Shown: positions 37,312 through 47,545, counted from the first letter of the stretch. The stretch is 64,000 bases of DNA from Bacteroidetes bacterium GWF2_38_335 (GCA_001769535.1 MEOH01000027.1:282553-346552); one strand, 5' to 3'. Numbers and translations: made by a program. The notes: generated by a model not told the origin, from the sequence alone.

Positions 37312-37518
37312 TGACGAAATAATATTACAAAAATTCATTTTTTATTTGAAATTAATTGGTCATCCTATTTCGATTATAACATAAAAACCTCAAACCCCTG
37401 AAAGCAAATTCAAAATTAAGTCGTAATATTGGCTTACTTTTTTTAGCACAAATATCTACATGTTCTGATTTTTGTCTTTTAAAAGTAAAATGAACTTTTT
37501 AAACCCATCGGTAATTAT

Positions 37519-39261
37519 ATGTTTGGCTGGACCGGAAAAATATTGGCAATAGATTTAACATCAAAAAAATATTCATTTATTTATCCTGATGAGAATATCT
37601 ATCTGAAATATGTCGGGGGAAAAGGAATTGCAGGTTATTATCTGAAAGATCATATCACAAAACCGTGGGATTCTGAATCAATGCCTTTGTTGTTTTTTAC
37701 CGGACCTTTAGTCAATACACAGGCACCAACCTCAGGCAGAACAACGGTTATGTCGCGCTCACCATTAACCGGAACAATCGGGGACACTTCGGTGGGCGGA
37801 ACGCTGGGTTCTCAGATTAAAAAAGCCGGACTTGATGGAATTATTATCACCGGAAAAAGCGAAAAATTTATTGGCATCGAGATAAACGACAGCTCCATTG
37901 AATTTATCAATGCTGAACCATTAAAGGGATTGCTAATCTCTGATGTTCACAAAAAAGTATTTAACGGTGGTTCGGTGGCGAGTATTGGTCCGGCTGCAGA
38001 AAACGGCGTGTTGTTTTCTACTATTTCCATAGATAATCATTACATGGCAGGAAGAAACGGTCTGGGATTGGTTATGGCCGCTAAAAACCTCAAATATATT
38101 TCTGTAAAAGGCTCTGGCACCACTGCCGTTTATGACAAAAACGAATTGCTCAAAGCCAGGGAAGATATTTTTCGTCTGACAGCCGCCAGTCCGGCATTAC
38201 AGGGCGAATTCGGACTTGCGAATTTCGGCACCGCAGCCATCTATGACCTGATGCACCTGCGCAAGATGATGCCCACCGACAATTTCAGGAAAACAAGGTT
38301 TGAAAATGCTGCCAACATGAACGCCTGGCATTTTAAACAGCAATACAAGACGAAAAAAGACGGATGCCGGGGTTGCCATATTCTGTGCAAAAAAATTGGT
38401 GAGAAAAAAGATGTCATGCCTGAGTTTGAAACGCTTTCTCATTTCAGTGCATTAATTGAAAATACCGACGCTGAAGCTGTCGTCAAAGCAAATAAACTTT
38501 GCAATGATCTTGGCATGGATACCATTTCGGCCGGAGCAACCATCTCATGTTACAAGGAAATCTCAGGAAAAAAAATCAGTCCGGATGATTTGCTGAATCT
38601 TCTGAATGACATTGGTTACAGCAAAAACGAAGGAGCTGCATTAAAACTGGGTTCATTCAGGTACGCCGAATCAAAAGGCCAGCCGCATACTTCCATGACA
38701 GTTAAAAAGCTTGAACTTCCCGGTTATGATCCCCGGGGAGCGTACGGAATGGCATTGGCTTACGCCACCTCAACACGCGGAGCATGTCATCTCAGAGCTT
38801 ACACCATTGCCCATGAAATACTGCGAAAACCTGTTCTTTCAGATAGATTTTCCTTTAGCGGCAAGGCAAGGATTATTAAAATTTCGGAAGACATGAACGC
38901 CATGGTGGATTCGCTCACCGCCTGCAAATTCATATTCTTTGCTGCCACGCTCGAAGAATATGCGCATGCTTATTCGGCGGTAACCGGAATAAAATCGAGT
39001 GCACAGGATCTTTTGAATATCGGGGAACGAATTTATTACAATGAATGGGTCATGAACGCCATGAATGGTTTTTCGGACAGGGATGTTGTTCTGCCCGAAC
39101 GCTTTTTCAATGAACCGGGGAGCAGTGGCGAAGGAGTCATTATAAACCCCATCAGCAAAGAAGAATTTCAGCAGGCAAAGGAAAATTATTATAAAATAAG
39201 GGGACTTGACAGCAATGGCATGCCCACTTATGAGAAACAAAAATCGCTGGGGCTTTTATAA
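37519..39261 (+). CDS. Aldehyde:ferredoxin oxidoreductase family protein
   Basis: 580 residues, close to the 600-620 usual for the family. The N-terminal domain opens GWTGKILAIDLTSKKYS with the GGKGIAGYYL and GRTTVMSRSPLTG motifs. The [4Fe-4S] cluster ligands are visible as CRGCHILC (C283, C286, C290) plus C469, matching the 288/291/295/494 pattern of the Pyrococcus furiosus enzyme. The pterin-binding motif DxxGL(C/D) appears as DLGMD and, in the second copy, as DSLTAC, where the GL is replaced by TA. These cytoplasmic tungsten or molybdenum bis-pterin enzymes oxidise aldehydes to acids and reduce ferredoxin in anaerobes. A class II aldolase gene follows 219 bp later on the same strand; a metabolic link is inferred. 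Substrate unknown. Confidence 0.93.
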   Translation: MFGWTGKILAIDLTSKKYSFIYPDENIYLKYVGGKGIAGYYLKDHITKPWDSESMPLLFFTGPLVNTQAPTSGRTTVMSRSPLTGTIGDTSVGGTLGSQIKKAGLDGIIITGKSEKFIGIEINDSSIEFINAEPLKGLLISDVHKKVFNGGSVASIGPAAENGVLFSTISIDNHYMAGRNGLGLVMAAKNLKYISVKGSGTTAVYDKNELLKAREDIFRLTAASPALQGEFGLANFGTAAIYDLMHLRKMMPTDNFRKTRFENAANMNAWHFKQQYKTKKDGCRGCHILCKKIGEKKDVMPEFETLSHFSALIENTDAEAVVKANKLCNDLGMDTISAGATISCYKEISGKKISPDDLLNLLNDIGYSKNEGAALKLGSFRYAESKGQPHTSMTVKKLELPGYDPRGAYGMALAYATSTRGACHLRAYTIAHEILRKPVLSDRFSFSGKARIIKISEDMNAMVDSLTACKFIFFAATLEEYAHAYSAVTGIKSSAQDLLNIGERIYYNEWVMNAMNGFSDRDVVLPERFFNEPGSSGEGVIINPISKEEFQQAKENYYKIRGLDSNGMPTYEKQKSLGLL

Positions 39262-39480
39262 CTAATTTATTATGAATTTAATACATTAGGTTGTTTAAAT
39301 ATAAAAATGCAAATTTTTGATTTATGAACAAGGAACATCGATATTCGATTTTAGAAGTTTACTTCAACTAAAAACTCATATTCATTTTCTTTTTTTATAA
39401 AATTTTAAAAAATCAAAAGTTGTAAAAATAGGATTGTGAATTTTAATCAAGTATGAATTAGTAAAAACAGTATCTGAGCA

Positions 39481-40653
39481 ATGATAAACCTGATAAAAAA
39501 ATACGAGAACAAGCTAATTGAGCACGGTTTATGTGAACAGGAGCAGATATTGCTGGGAGGCCGGGATGCCGAAATAGTCTGGAATAAAGATTCCGAAGCC
39601 ATCCCCATGTTGGAAAAGGTTTTTAAAAACCTCAACATCAACAGTCTGTTATTTGCAAAGCCCAAAGAACCTGTACTTTCCATACTTAATTATATTGTTG
39701 AGGAAAATCTTGCATTGGGCGAGATTTCACCAAATGATGCAGAAACCCGGACTTTCCTGCACACCATACCTCTTACCGGTGAGTGCTCACACGAAATAAT
39801 CATTCAGAAATTAAAAGAGCGAAAAAGTATTATTATAGCCAATCACGGAATTGTAACCTATGGATCAGTAACGCCCGAGCAGGCCTTTGTGGTGTTTAGT
39901 TCGGTTTGTTTTGCCGTTTTTGTGAAGTTCTTTGCCGATTACTACTATTCTTACAAGCAAAACAATGTAAACCCAAGGCAGAAAGAGATTCTGGAAAAAA
40001 CCATCAGCCACTATAAAAAGCAAATGGAGCAGTATAAAGCGGGGAAAAATCTGAAAACAGGTCCGTTCAGCAACAACGAAGAGGTTTTAACCGCCATATT
40101 TGAAGCCGGAAAGAGCATTGTTGATTTCAGGATGGTCGATTCCTTTTTCGGAAACATTTCCTATCGTTTGGGCAATTCCATTATCATTTCACAAACAGGA
40201 AGTTCGCTTGATGAACTGCCCGGCTGTATTGATATTTGTCCGGTTGACGGTTCAAGCTGTGTAGGCATAACCGCCTCGAGCGAGTACAGCGCACACAAAT
40301 CCATTCTGATGGAAGAAGACCATTTATGCATTTTGCACGGGCATCCGAAATTTTCGGTAATCATGTCATTGCTGTGTGACAATGAAGATTGTGCCGACAG
40401 GGGCTTGTGTTACAAAAAATGCCCTGAACAGCGTTTTATAGAAGACATTCCCATCATCACCGGCGAAGTGGGAACCGGACCGACAGGAATATCAAACACC
40501 CTTCCGCCGGCAATAAAAAACAGCAGAGGAGTGATTGTATTCGGTCACGGAGTATTCACCAAAAGCAGGAAAGATTTTAACGAAGCATTTTCCAACCTCA
40601 CGCAGATTGAGCGAATGTGTTTTGAGGGGTTTTTGGGGAGGGTGAATTATTAG
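39481..40653 (+). CDS. Double-domain class II aldolase/adducin family protein with a four-cysteine insertion
   Basis: 390 residues with two class II aldolase modules. The first (about 1-175) keeps the IIANHGIVTYG segment (H122) but lacks the HxH zinc pair. The second (about 190-388) has NISYR, SSEYSAHKSILM, LHGHPKF (H286, H288) and VIVFGHGV (H356), so it holds the likely zinc site. Class II aldolases cleave sugar phosphates or act as epimerases through a zinc-bound enediolate. Between the HGHP and GHG motifs is an insertion, CDNEDCADRGLCYKKC (C299, C304, C310, C314), which could bind a metal or an iron-sulfur cluster. With the upstream oxidoreductase it may supply or consume an aldehyde. Both ideas are inferred. 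Confidence 0.85.
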   Translation: MINLIKKYENKLIEHGLCEQEQILLGGRDAEIVWNKDSEAIPMLEKVFKNLNINSLLFAKPKEPVLSILNYIVEENLALGEISPNDAETRTFLHTIPLTGECSHEIIIQKLKERKSIIIANHGIVTYGSVTPEQAFVVFSSVCFAVFVKFFADYYYSYKQNNVNPRQKEILEKTISHYKKQMEQYKAGKNLKTGPFSNNEEVLTAIFEAGKSIVDFRMVDSFFGNISYRLGNSIIISQTGSSLDELPGCIDICPVDGSSCVGITASSEYSAHKSILMEEDHLCILHGHPKFSVIMSLLCDNEDCADRGLCYKKCPEQRFIEDIPIITGEVGTGPTGISNTLPPAIKNSRGVIVFGHGVFTKSRKDFNEAFSNLTQIERMCFEGFLGRVNY

Positions 40654-40857
40654 TTGGCTTACCGAGGAAAATCAGTAAAAGCATTCTCACAAATTGCTTA
40701 GGAAAACGGAATCCACATCAACACCCTCCGCCGGTGGATTAAATCTATTATAAACGATGGGAAACTGAATAATTGGAAACTATTGTTGCCTTGGGAGGCG
40801 GAGTTGAAAATTATACCCCAATTGCATTTTTTGTTTACCGGTGTTTTTTTCAGTTAG
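40654..40857 (+). pseudogene. Decayed copy A of the small helix-turn-helix element
   Basis: This copy starts with TTG directly after the stop of the aldolase gene. The reading continues SVKAFSQIA, then a TAG at 40699, then ENGIHINTLRRWIKS and WKLLLPWE, so it is clearly the same gene as the intact copy at 63552 but broken by a stop and several missense changes. The frame drifts into unrelated sequence and ends at 40857. Confidence 0.75.
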
Positions 40858-40895
40858 TTTTTAATATTCAGCAACTTCCATTAGACATATTCCTA

Positions 40896-40923
40896 CTCCC
40901 CCTCCGCCATCCCCAATGTTTTC
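40896..40923. repeat. Dispersed repeat R2, partial copy
   Basis: The stretch CCTCCGCCATCCCCAATGTT (40901-40920) matches the first part of the longer R2 copies at 47591 and 61371. Only about 28 bp is recognisable here. The rest of 40858-41039 is AT-rich and I see nothing else in it. Confidence 0.5.
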
Positions 40924-41039
40924 AATGAATTATATTAGAATCGCGCTTCAATTAATTAATTTTTGCTCGAAAATTTTGATGATTCTATTTTATTATTTAA
41001 TTTTCAATTATATTTAAAATAAATTCCGGATAATAAAAT

Positions 41040-43112
41040 ATGAGAGTAATTATAATTTATATCATATTAGTTATTTTTAATTCCGAGAGCTTTTCTCAAA
41101 TTTCAAAATTTAATGGTCTGTATTGTAAAGGACCAATTCCAAGACAGGTGGTGTCTCCGGTTTATATTGAGTCAGATAAGAATATTGAAAAAGAGATCAA
41201 GGAAGGGGATAAACAATCTAATATAAAGTCAAAAACAAAATTTGTATTAAGCAGCAGTTACTTTATTAATGAATTAATGAGTTCCGGAAAAGTAGTGTTT
41301 AATGATACAATAAGCCAATATTTAAATCAGATAAAAAACTTGCTTCTTACCGGTGAGAAAGAGCTTTCAGATAATATTCAGGTATTTTTAATCAAATCGC
41401 CTGTTGTTAATGCATTTGCTGCGCATGGGGGTAATGTGTTTGTAACAACTGGATTATTATCCAGACTTAATACAGAAGCAGAGCTTGCTTATATTTTATC
41501 ACATGAAATAAGTCATATAATAAAAAAGCATTCATTGAATGCTTATATCGAAAAAAGCAGATTATTTAAAAATGATCATCAATTTAAAAAACTTTCAGAT
41601 ATTGAAAAAGTAAAAACTATTTGCGATATGTCTAAGGAAAACGAAAAAGAAGCAGATGTAACCGCATATACTTTTTTCCATAAAACACTATATAACAAAA
41701 ATGCACCATATTCCAGCTTTGAAATATTAAAAAAATCAGTTTTACCATTCGATACAACAGTGGTAATGATTGATTCTAATTTTATTACCAAAAAAGCCAG
41801 AATCAATAATTATCTCAACAAAATTGATTTCAGTTCTATTGAACAGGCAAACAATAAAAAAGATTCCATAAGAAATGTTTTTTCAAGTCATCCCGGAATT
41901 GAAGAGAGGATAGCTACCGCATTACAAATGACTGATTTAGGTAAAGGCGAAAAAGATTTTCTGATATCCGCCGAGTGGTTTTCATATTGCAAACAATTAG
42001 CCAGAATAGACAATGTTGAGCAATTAATTAATTCGAAATTATATGACCATGCTCTTTATTACATATATCTTCTGGATAATGAAATTCCAAATAACGAATA
42101 TATTAACACTTTAAAAATAAGACTGTTTTATGAGGTTTCAAAGATAAAAAAATATGAGCAAGATTTTGAAATAGAATGTAATCTTGGTTTTGATTTTCAG
42201 TCCATTTCAGTTCTTGGTTCCCTTCTGTTAGCATATGAAATTTGTTATCAAAACACATTGCAATTTGGTGAATCCATATATTCCTCATTAGTATTAAATG
42301 ATATAAATTCTGAATTATCCGGCATGAAAATCGATTCTGAAACTGAATTTTCTGAATTGTACGATTTTTATCTGAAAAACAAAAGCAGTGTTTATAATAA
42401 ATCAACTCCAAAAAAGGATTTTGCCCTTGATAGTTTACTAACCAGAAAGGAAAGAATTGAACACCTAGAGAATTATTATAGAAGTTCGGATCGCTATAAT
42501 AAAATCCTGCTTGTTGATCCAAGTTGGAATTTCTTTGATACCCGTAATGGTTTAAATCAGGTGACAAGTGAAAAAAGGACCATTAAGTTTAATGATGTTC
42601 TTTTTGATAATGCCAGAAAAACTAAATTAGATATCAAATTATACGCAATAAGTTCTCTTGACTCATCTGATATCAAAAAATTTAATAACAGGATTATTTT
42701 ACTGGAATATGTAAATTTTTGCTTAGCCAAGGGCAATGCATATAATATGATCTTTCCCCAAATTGATAAACTTCAGGAAATAACTACAAAAGAAGAAACC
42801 TCCATCATAGCATTAACAAGTATAAACTCATTATTAATCAGCAAAAGCAAATTCAGTTATGCTTTTTTAGGTATTGCTTCAGCTTTAAGCATGTTAACTC
42901 CAATGTACTCCCTGGTTTTGCCCTATTCTGTTTCTAATCTTTTAATTAACAGCTATATAACATTTACATATTTTATTGTTTTTGACACAAAAAATGAATC
43001 AATAGAATTTGCTGATTTAAATCTAATAAAACAAAATTCAAACCTTATGTCTGTAAATTCATACTATTTTGAGTATTTTGAATTACTGACAAAAAGCAAA
43101 AAGAAGAATTGA
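41040..43112 (+). CDS. M48-family zinc metallopeptidase, exported
   Basis: 690 residues. Signal peptide (MRVIIIYIILVIFNSESFSQ). The peptidase domain (about 70-300) has NAFAAHGGNVFVTTGL, the zinc motif HEISH (H155, E156, H159) and the third-ligand segment ENEKEADVTAY (E204), all as expected for family M48. SSHPGIEERI further on is another M48 hallmark. The long C-terminal half has helical stretches that could be TPR-like, with hydrophobic segments near 600-640. Periplasmic M48 proteases such as BepA act in outer-membrane protein quality control. It is first in a four-gene operon whose members overlap by 1-4 bp, with barrel, lipoprotein and T9SS-cargo genes following, so a role in envelope biogenesis is plausible. 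Confidence 0.88.
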   Translation: MRVIIIYIILVIFNSESFSQISKFNGLYCKGPIPRQVVSPVYIESDKNIEKEIKEGDKQSNIKSKTKFVLSSSYFINELMSSGKVVFNDTISQYLNQIKNLLLTGEKELSDNIQVFLIKSPVVNAFAAHGGNVFVTTGLLSRLNTEAELAYILSHEISHIIKKHSLNAYIEKSRLFKNDHQFKKLSDIEKVKTICDMSKENEKEADVTAYTFFHKTLYNKNAPYSSFEILKKSVLPFDTTVVMIDSNFITKKARINNYLNKIDFSSIEQANNKKDSIRNVFSSHPGIEERIATALQMTDLGKGEKDFLISAEWFSYCKQLARIDNVEQLINSKLYDHALYYIYLLDNEIPNNEYINTLKIRLFYEVSKIKKYEQDFEIECNLGFDFQSISVLGSLLLAYEICYQNTLQFGESIYSSLVLNDINSELSGMKIDSETEFSELYDFYLKNKSSVYNKSTPKKDFALDSLLTRKERIEHLENYYRSSDRYNKILLVDPSWNFFDTRNGLNQVTSEKRTIKFNDVLFDNARKTKLDIKLYAISSLDSSDIKKFNNRIILLEYVNFCLAKGNAYNMIFPQIDKLQEITTKEETSIIALTSINSLLISKSKFSYAFLGIASALSMLTPMYSLVLPYSVSNLLINSYITFTYFIVFDTKNESIEFADLNLIKQNSNLMSVNSYYFEYFELLTKSKKKN

Positions 43113-43975
43113 AAAATATTGTAATTACCATATCATTCTTATTAATTACTGCAATTTGCCAATGTCAGTTTTTTGGTTATTGTGGTAAAAAGTTTGAGGT
43201 ATCAACACAATTATCAATTATGCCAAGCAGGGGCTATATTAATGCATCAAAATTTGGAATAAACAGGAACAGTCCAAAAAATGCACAATTACCTGTAAAT
43301 ATAAATTTTGGTTTTAATTATGCTGTTTCAAGAACAAGTGGAATAGGTCTTACTTTTTGGTACGCTCCAAATTTTGTCGGATATAGGACACCATGGTCTG
43401 ACAGATCGGGCTATGAATATAAATATAATGAAGGTCAAATTGACCTTTCGGACTCAAAACTATTTAACTTTGACCGGAATTATAAAATTCGAACTTTATT
43501 TACCGGATTTATATACAGGAGATATTCAAACGGCTTTTTAGCTCCGGCTGGAAATTATCTTGAATTGGGATTCGGATTTGTCAATGTTTTATACAGCCCC
43601 GACAACATTTACAAGTATCAAACAAAGGATTGTTATTTTAGTGAAAATGATGCGATTCCAGATTCCATAACCAGCCTCAAATTGCATGAAATGAAGCAGC
43701 CAAAATTTAAACCCATTCCTGTATTAACTTTTGGATACTGCTACAGAAATAAATTTCCAAATTCTAATAAAATACTATATGAAATAGGTTTAAATTCAAC
43801 ATTTGGAATTTTTAAACCAAAATCTGTTGAACGAATAAACAAAATGGGCAATGATTATTCAGTAATTGTTGGAGAAAAGGAAGATCTTGAAAATCTTATA
43901 ATAGGAAGCTCTTATGTATATATAATTAAAAGAAATAGTTTAAAAATAAATTTAGGAATTATTTACCTGTTTTAA
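43109..43975 (+). CDS. Putative outer-membrane beta-barrel protein, TTG start
   Basis: 288 residues. The start is a TTG at 43109 that overlaps the TGA of the peptidase gene; no ATG would keep the signal peptide (KNIVITISFLLITAICQCQ), so translation is probably coupled. The mature part has alternating amphipathic strands ending in an aromatic or aliphatic residue (LPVNINFGFNYAV, TSGIGLTFWYAPNFVG, YLELGFGFVN, SLKINLGIIYLF), typical of a 10-12-stranded outer-membrane barrel. No named family is recognised. Neighbours suggest it works with the M48 peptidase and the lipoprotein. Confidence 0.72.
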   Translation: MKNIVITISFLLITAICQCQFFGYCGKKFEVSTQLSIMPSRGYINASKFGINRNSPKNAQLPVNINFGFNYAVSRTSGIGLTFWYAPNFVGYRTPWSDRSGYEYKYNEGQIDLSDSKLFNFDRNYKIRTLFTGFIYRRYSNGFLAPAGNYLELGFGFVNVLYSPDNIYKYQTKDCYFSENDAIPDSITSLKLHEMKQPKFKPIPVLTFGYCYRNKFPNSNKILYEIGLNSTFGIFKPKSVERINKMGNDYSVIVGEKEDLENLIIGSSYVYIIKRNSLKINLGIIYLF

Positions 43976-44481
43976 TGAAAAAGTTTTTTTTTCTATATTT
44001 TATATTTGCTATTGTTTTGTTTTCTTGTTCAAAAGAAAAAATAACAGAGCCGCCTAATGATTATTACTTTTTTGATAATTATATTGAAGTAAGTCTAAGT
44101 GACACCTTATTCTCATCTGATTCGTTGCATATTTTCCTTTATGATGAAACAGGGTATCAAACAATAAAAATGTCAGTAAAATTAAATCAAATACTTGATA
44201 ACTGGTCGTACATTGCAGATATTAAATATACGACTTTTGGGTTTAGCGAACCAATACATGACCCAAATGCTTATCTCTGCATAAGATCCTTTGAGAAGTA
44301 TGCTGATGACTATGATTATATTGGAATTAGTAATGGTTCAATACTTCTTATTAATTCAGCATATAAGTATTCATCCGATTATAGTAGAATTGATTCAATA
44401 TTTGGAAGTACTGTAATTACTCCAAGTGATCATTACATTTTTGGTAATTCCAGCACCTACAAAATAAAAATATTTTACTAA
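43975..44481 (+). CDS. Putative lipoprotein of unknown function
   Basis: 168 residues. The N-terminus MKKFFFLYFIFAIVLFSCSK is a lipoprotein signal with lipobox LFSC, so it should be lipid-anchored. The rest is acidic and rich in Tyr, Ser and Asp, with no domain I can name. The ATG overlaps the previous stop by one base (TAATG), so translation is coupled, and the next gene overlaps its own stop in the same way. Confidence 0.72.
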   Translation: MKKFFFLYFIFAIVLFSCSKEKITEPPNDYYFFDNYIEVSLSDTLFSSDSLHIFLYDETGYQTIKMSVKLNQILDNWSYIADIKYTTFGFSEPIHDPNAYLCIRSFEKYADDYDYIGISNGSILLINSAYKYSSDYSRIDSIFGSTVITPSDHYIFGNSSTYKIKIFY

Positions 44482-46187
44482 TGAGGTTTATTATTACAAT
44501 ATGGATTATTTTTCTTTGCTCTGGTCTTTTTGGCCAGGAATTGGAATGGGCTTTTCCGATTTCTTCAAACGGCGAAGAGGATTATGATGAAATAACCCAT
44601 GTTAAAATTGATCAGGGCAATAATATGTATATCTGCGGATATTTCAATGGCATTGTAGATTTCGATCCGTTTAGTCCGCCATTTTTTCTACCTCCAGACC
44701 ATTTATCCCTAAAGCGTTATCTTTTTTTGGCCAAATATGATTCCTTAAGAAATATTCAATGGGTAGATTTATTTGCTTCAAATAAATTTAATATTTCAAA
44801 TTTAGAGTTGGATGGTGCAGGAAATCCAATTATTTCAGGATATCCAAATGGCTATTCAGGAGTAGTTATTGATTTAGACCCTTCAGAAAATAATGAATTG
44901 GTTTATGAGGATGAAATTTTTATCTCCAAATATGATCCTGATGGAAATTATATTTGGCATGGAACAATTAATAATCACTCAACATCTGTACAAAAAATCA
45001 TTACAGATTCCTCTGAAGATTTTATTGTTTTTTATTCTTTTAACGATTCTATTAATGTTAACTTGAAAGGCGTGACTAGTATGGTTTATGGTGATAATTA
45101 TAAACATTCGTGTTTTGTAAAATATTCATCGGAAGCTGAAATCAAATGGTCGTTCCCTTACTATACTTCAGCTGATATTGAAATGAACGATAATGGTGAA
45201 ATAGCTATCGCCGGAAATTATGACTCTAGTTATGAAATTGATTTAGATCCAAATGACACCATTGATTGTTTCTTCTCAAATCCATTTGGATTGTCTTATG
45301 TTACACGGTTTAATTCAAATGGCATCTATCAAAACACCTTTGTTTTAAATAGAAAAGACTATTATGATTCAGGAATAAATGATGTAATTATTGACAACGA
45401 AAATAATATATATTCCATTTTTTTTCTATACACACCCATTGACATTGATCCAGGCCCCGTTGAAAATATTATTCAATATGATGGCTCTGTTTATAGTTTT
45501 TCAAATCCAAAAAATAATGTAATAGCCAAATATAACAATTCAAATGAATTAGAGTGGTTTGACATTATTAGTGGACATAGTTCTGTTTATTTTAACAGTT
45601 TTGACGATATGCATCTATACATTTATGGATCGTATACAGATTCACAAGTTGATTTAAATTCAAATAACAATTCCATAAATGAAACAATGTCCGGCGGACC
45701 AGGAAATTACATTGCAAGATATGACACAAATGGAGACCTGGACTGGTATATTGGTCAGGGAGGTGATATAGCATATACAAAGCATATTTATGCAGCATTT
45801 AACGCTTTATATATTTGTGGCTCATATTATTCGGATGATGATTTAGATTTAAATCCACTTACTGTGAAATTTTTATTTAATTATGGATACAGCGATGGTT
45901 ATGTTTTAAAATACACTTTTTTTTACTCAGGTATTACTACTGAAAACAAACCTGTTATTGCAGTAGCTTACCCGAATCCTTCAAGTGATTTTATTAATAT
46001 CAAGCTTTCAAATAATACTACAAAAACTAAAATTGAATTATTTGATTGTACCGGAAAATTAATCCTGCTCAGGGAAATGAATAAATCAAATGAAACTATT
46101 GATGTTTCAAACATTAAAAGTGGTTACTATTTAATGCTATTAACGAACTCCAAAGAAGTTTATAATATTCCGGTGATTATTGAATGA
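44481..46187 (+). CDS. Secreted SBBP-like propeller protein with T9SS type A sorting domain
   Basis: 568 residues, overlapping the lipoprotein stop by one base (TAATG). Signal peptide (MRFIITIWIIFLCSGLFGQ). The body has repeated blades of the form NNMYICGYFNGIVDFDPF, NEIFISKYDPDGNYIW, RYDTNGDLDWYIGQGGD, as in SBBP/beta-propeller repeats, and aspartate-rich turns such as VDLNSNNN and IDLDP that might bind calcium. The tail AYPNPSSDFINIKL to IPVIIE is a T9SS type A signal. As last gene of the operon it may be the exported product that the M48 peptidase, barrel protein and lipoprotein serve. That link is inferred. Confidence 0.82.
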   Translation: MRFIITIWIIFLCSGLFGQELEWAFPISSNGEEDYDEITHVKIDQGNNMYICGYFNGIVDFDPFSPPFFLPPDHLSLKRYLFLAKYDSLRNIQWVDLFASNKFNISNLELDGAGNPIISGYPNGYSGVVIDLDPSENNELVYEDEIFISKYDPDGNYIWHGTINNHSTSVQKIITDSSEDFIVFYSFNDSINVNLKGVTSMVYGDNYKHSCFVKYSSEAEIKWSFPYYTSADIEMNDNGEIAIAGNYDSSYEIDLDPNDTIDCFFSNPFGLSYVTRFNSNGIYQNTFVLNRKDYYDSGINDVIIDNENNIYSIFFLYTPIDIDPGPVENIIQYDGSVYSFSNPKNNVIAKYNNSNELEWFDIISGHSSVYFNSFDDMHLYIYGSYTDSQVDLNSNNNSINETMSGGPGNYIARYDTNGDLDWYIGQGGDIAYTKHIYAAFNALYICGSYYSDDDLDLNPLTVKFLFNYGYSDGYVLKYTFFYSGITTENKPVIAVAYPNPSSDFINIKLSNNTTKTKIELFDCTGKLILLREMNKSNETIDVSNIKSGYYLMLLTNSKEVYNIPVIIE

Positions 46188-46220
46188 ATTACCCTGGAGC
46201 AGAGCGATCAATATCCAAAT

Positions 46221-47522
46221 TCATTTTGCAACAAATCTCTCCTTTTCCCTATCCCATGTATAAATAATTTCAGTTTTTAAGTCCGCTTTTTTTATTAATT
46301 CAGCTAATTCCAAAAAATCATTTTCACTTTGAGTAATCTCTTTATTTTCTTCGTAATATGAAATTTCTTCTGAAACACTTCCGTGGCTCAGTGATAATTC
46401 TGCTTTTATAATATTATCTTCTTTCAGAAACTGATAATTGATTTTCAAATATTTTGTCATTTTGTTTTTTTCCAATTGAACCAGGACTTCCTTGTTTTGA
46501 ATAAAATCCTTATAATCAATACTTGGTAATAATTCTGCCTTTTTATAATTACCATCTTCAATTTCATAAAAAAAAGTCTTGTAAATTCCGTAGTTTACAT
46601 TGCTGTTGTGATAGGTAAATCCCAAAAATACTTTTGAATCAACTCCTTTGAATAACCTGCCTTCCTGATAACTTATTCCGGCCATTTCTTCAAAATATCT
46701 AAAATACATAGAATCTGTTGAATATGTTTCTTTTTGATAAGTTTCCAGTTTGGATTTTTTGTACAATTTCAATTTAAACATGACGGTGTCTGATGTGTAA
46801 ATATCTTTTTGGGACGGAATGACACTTGTAATAACCGGAATTAATTCATCAGGAATGTTCCGATAATAATCAACTGCTCTCATATTGTAGCATTCATTAA
46901 CTAAGTCCTTAATTTCATTCAATTTTTTTTTGTTTAACATCCATGCCCTTGGAATTACAGGATACAATTCAATACGATCTTGATATACTGTCAACTTACC
47001 AACAATTTTGTTCAAATCTTTTATCACTAGTACTTCATATTCTTTAACCGGACTACATACGGGGTTATAAAACCTTATATAATAATAAGTCAAAGTATCA
47101 TTAATAATAGCCAACAAATTTTCTGCTTGTTTTTCAGTGAATACTTTTCCTTTTAATACCAAGTCTTCTAATATATATCCGTCTTTATCAATTAAACATC
47201 TTTTTCTGTGATCTATTTCCTTTTTGTATTTAAAGCCGATTATTTTGTCAAAATCAGAAAGGGGAAACAACAAGGTGCTGTCTCTCCATAATTTATTTTT
47301 GTTCTTTTGAAACTCGGCGTCAGCCCATGGATCATTCGGATTATTATTAACTGATTTGTGATTAAACGGACTTGCCAGAGAATCCGGTAAATATTTTATG
47401 GATGTTTCGTATTTAATTTTTGATGGAAAATGCTGACCTGTTTGTTGACCGTTTATTGAGCCAATTATAAATATCGATATTAAAATCAGTATTTTTATTT
47501 TATAAATTATTGAATTCATCAA
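46221..47522 (-). CDS. Secreted protein of unknown function
   Basis: 433 residues with a signal peptide (MMNSIIYKIKILILISIFIIG, ending SINGQQ). The mature protein is rich in Lys, Glu and Tyr and has no domain I recognise. It faces the preceding operon tail to tail with only 33 bp between stops, and it has its own promoter (TTG, 20 bp, TATTTTTG). It is probably periplasmic or outer-membrane associated. Confidence 0.72.
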   Translation of the reverse strand: MMNSIIYKIKILILISIFIIGSINGQQTGQHFPSKIKYETSIKYLPDSLASPFNHKSVNNNPNDPWADAEFQKNKNKLWRDSTLLFPLSDFDKIIGFKYKKEIDHRKRCLIDKDGYILEDLVLKGKVFTEKQAENLLAIINDTLTYYYIRFYNPVCSPVKEYEVLVIKDLNKIVGKLTVYQDRIELYPVIPRAWMLNKKKLNEIKDLVNECYNMRAVDYYRNIPDELIPVITSVIPSQKDIYTSDTVMFKLKLYKKSKLETYQKETYSTDSMYFRYFEEMAGISYQEGRLFKGVDSKVFLGFTYHNSNVNYGIYKTFFYEIEDGNYKKAELLPSIDYKDFIQNKEVLVQLEKNKMTKYLKINYQFLKEDNIIKAELSLSHGSVSEEISYYEENKEITQSENDFLELAELIKKADLKTEIIYTWDREKERFVAK

Positions 47523-47545
47523 TTAGGCTATTTTTTCTTTTCTAT

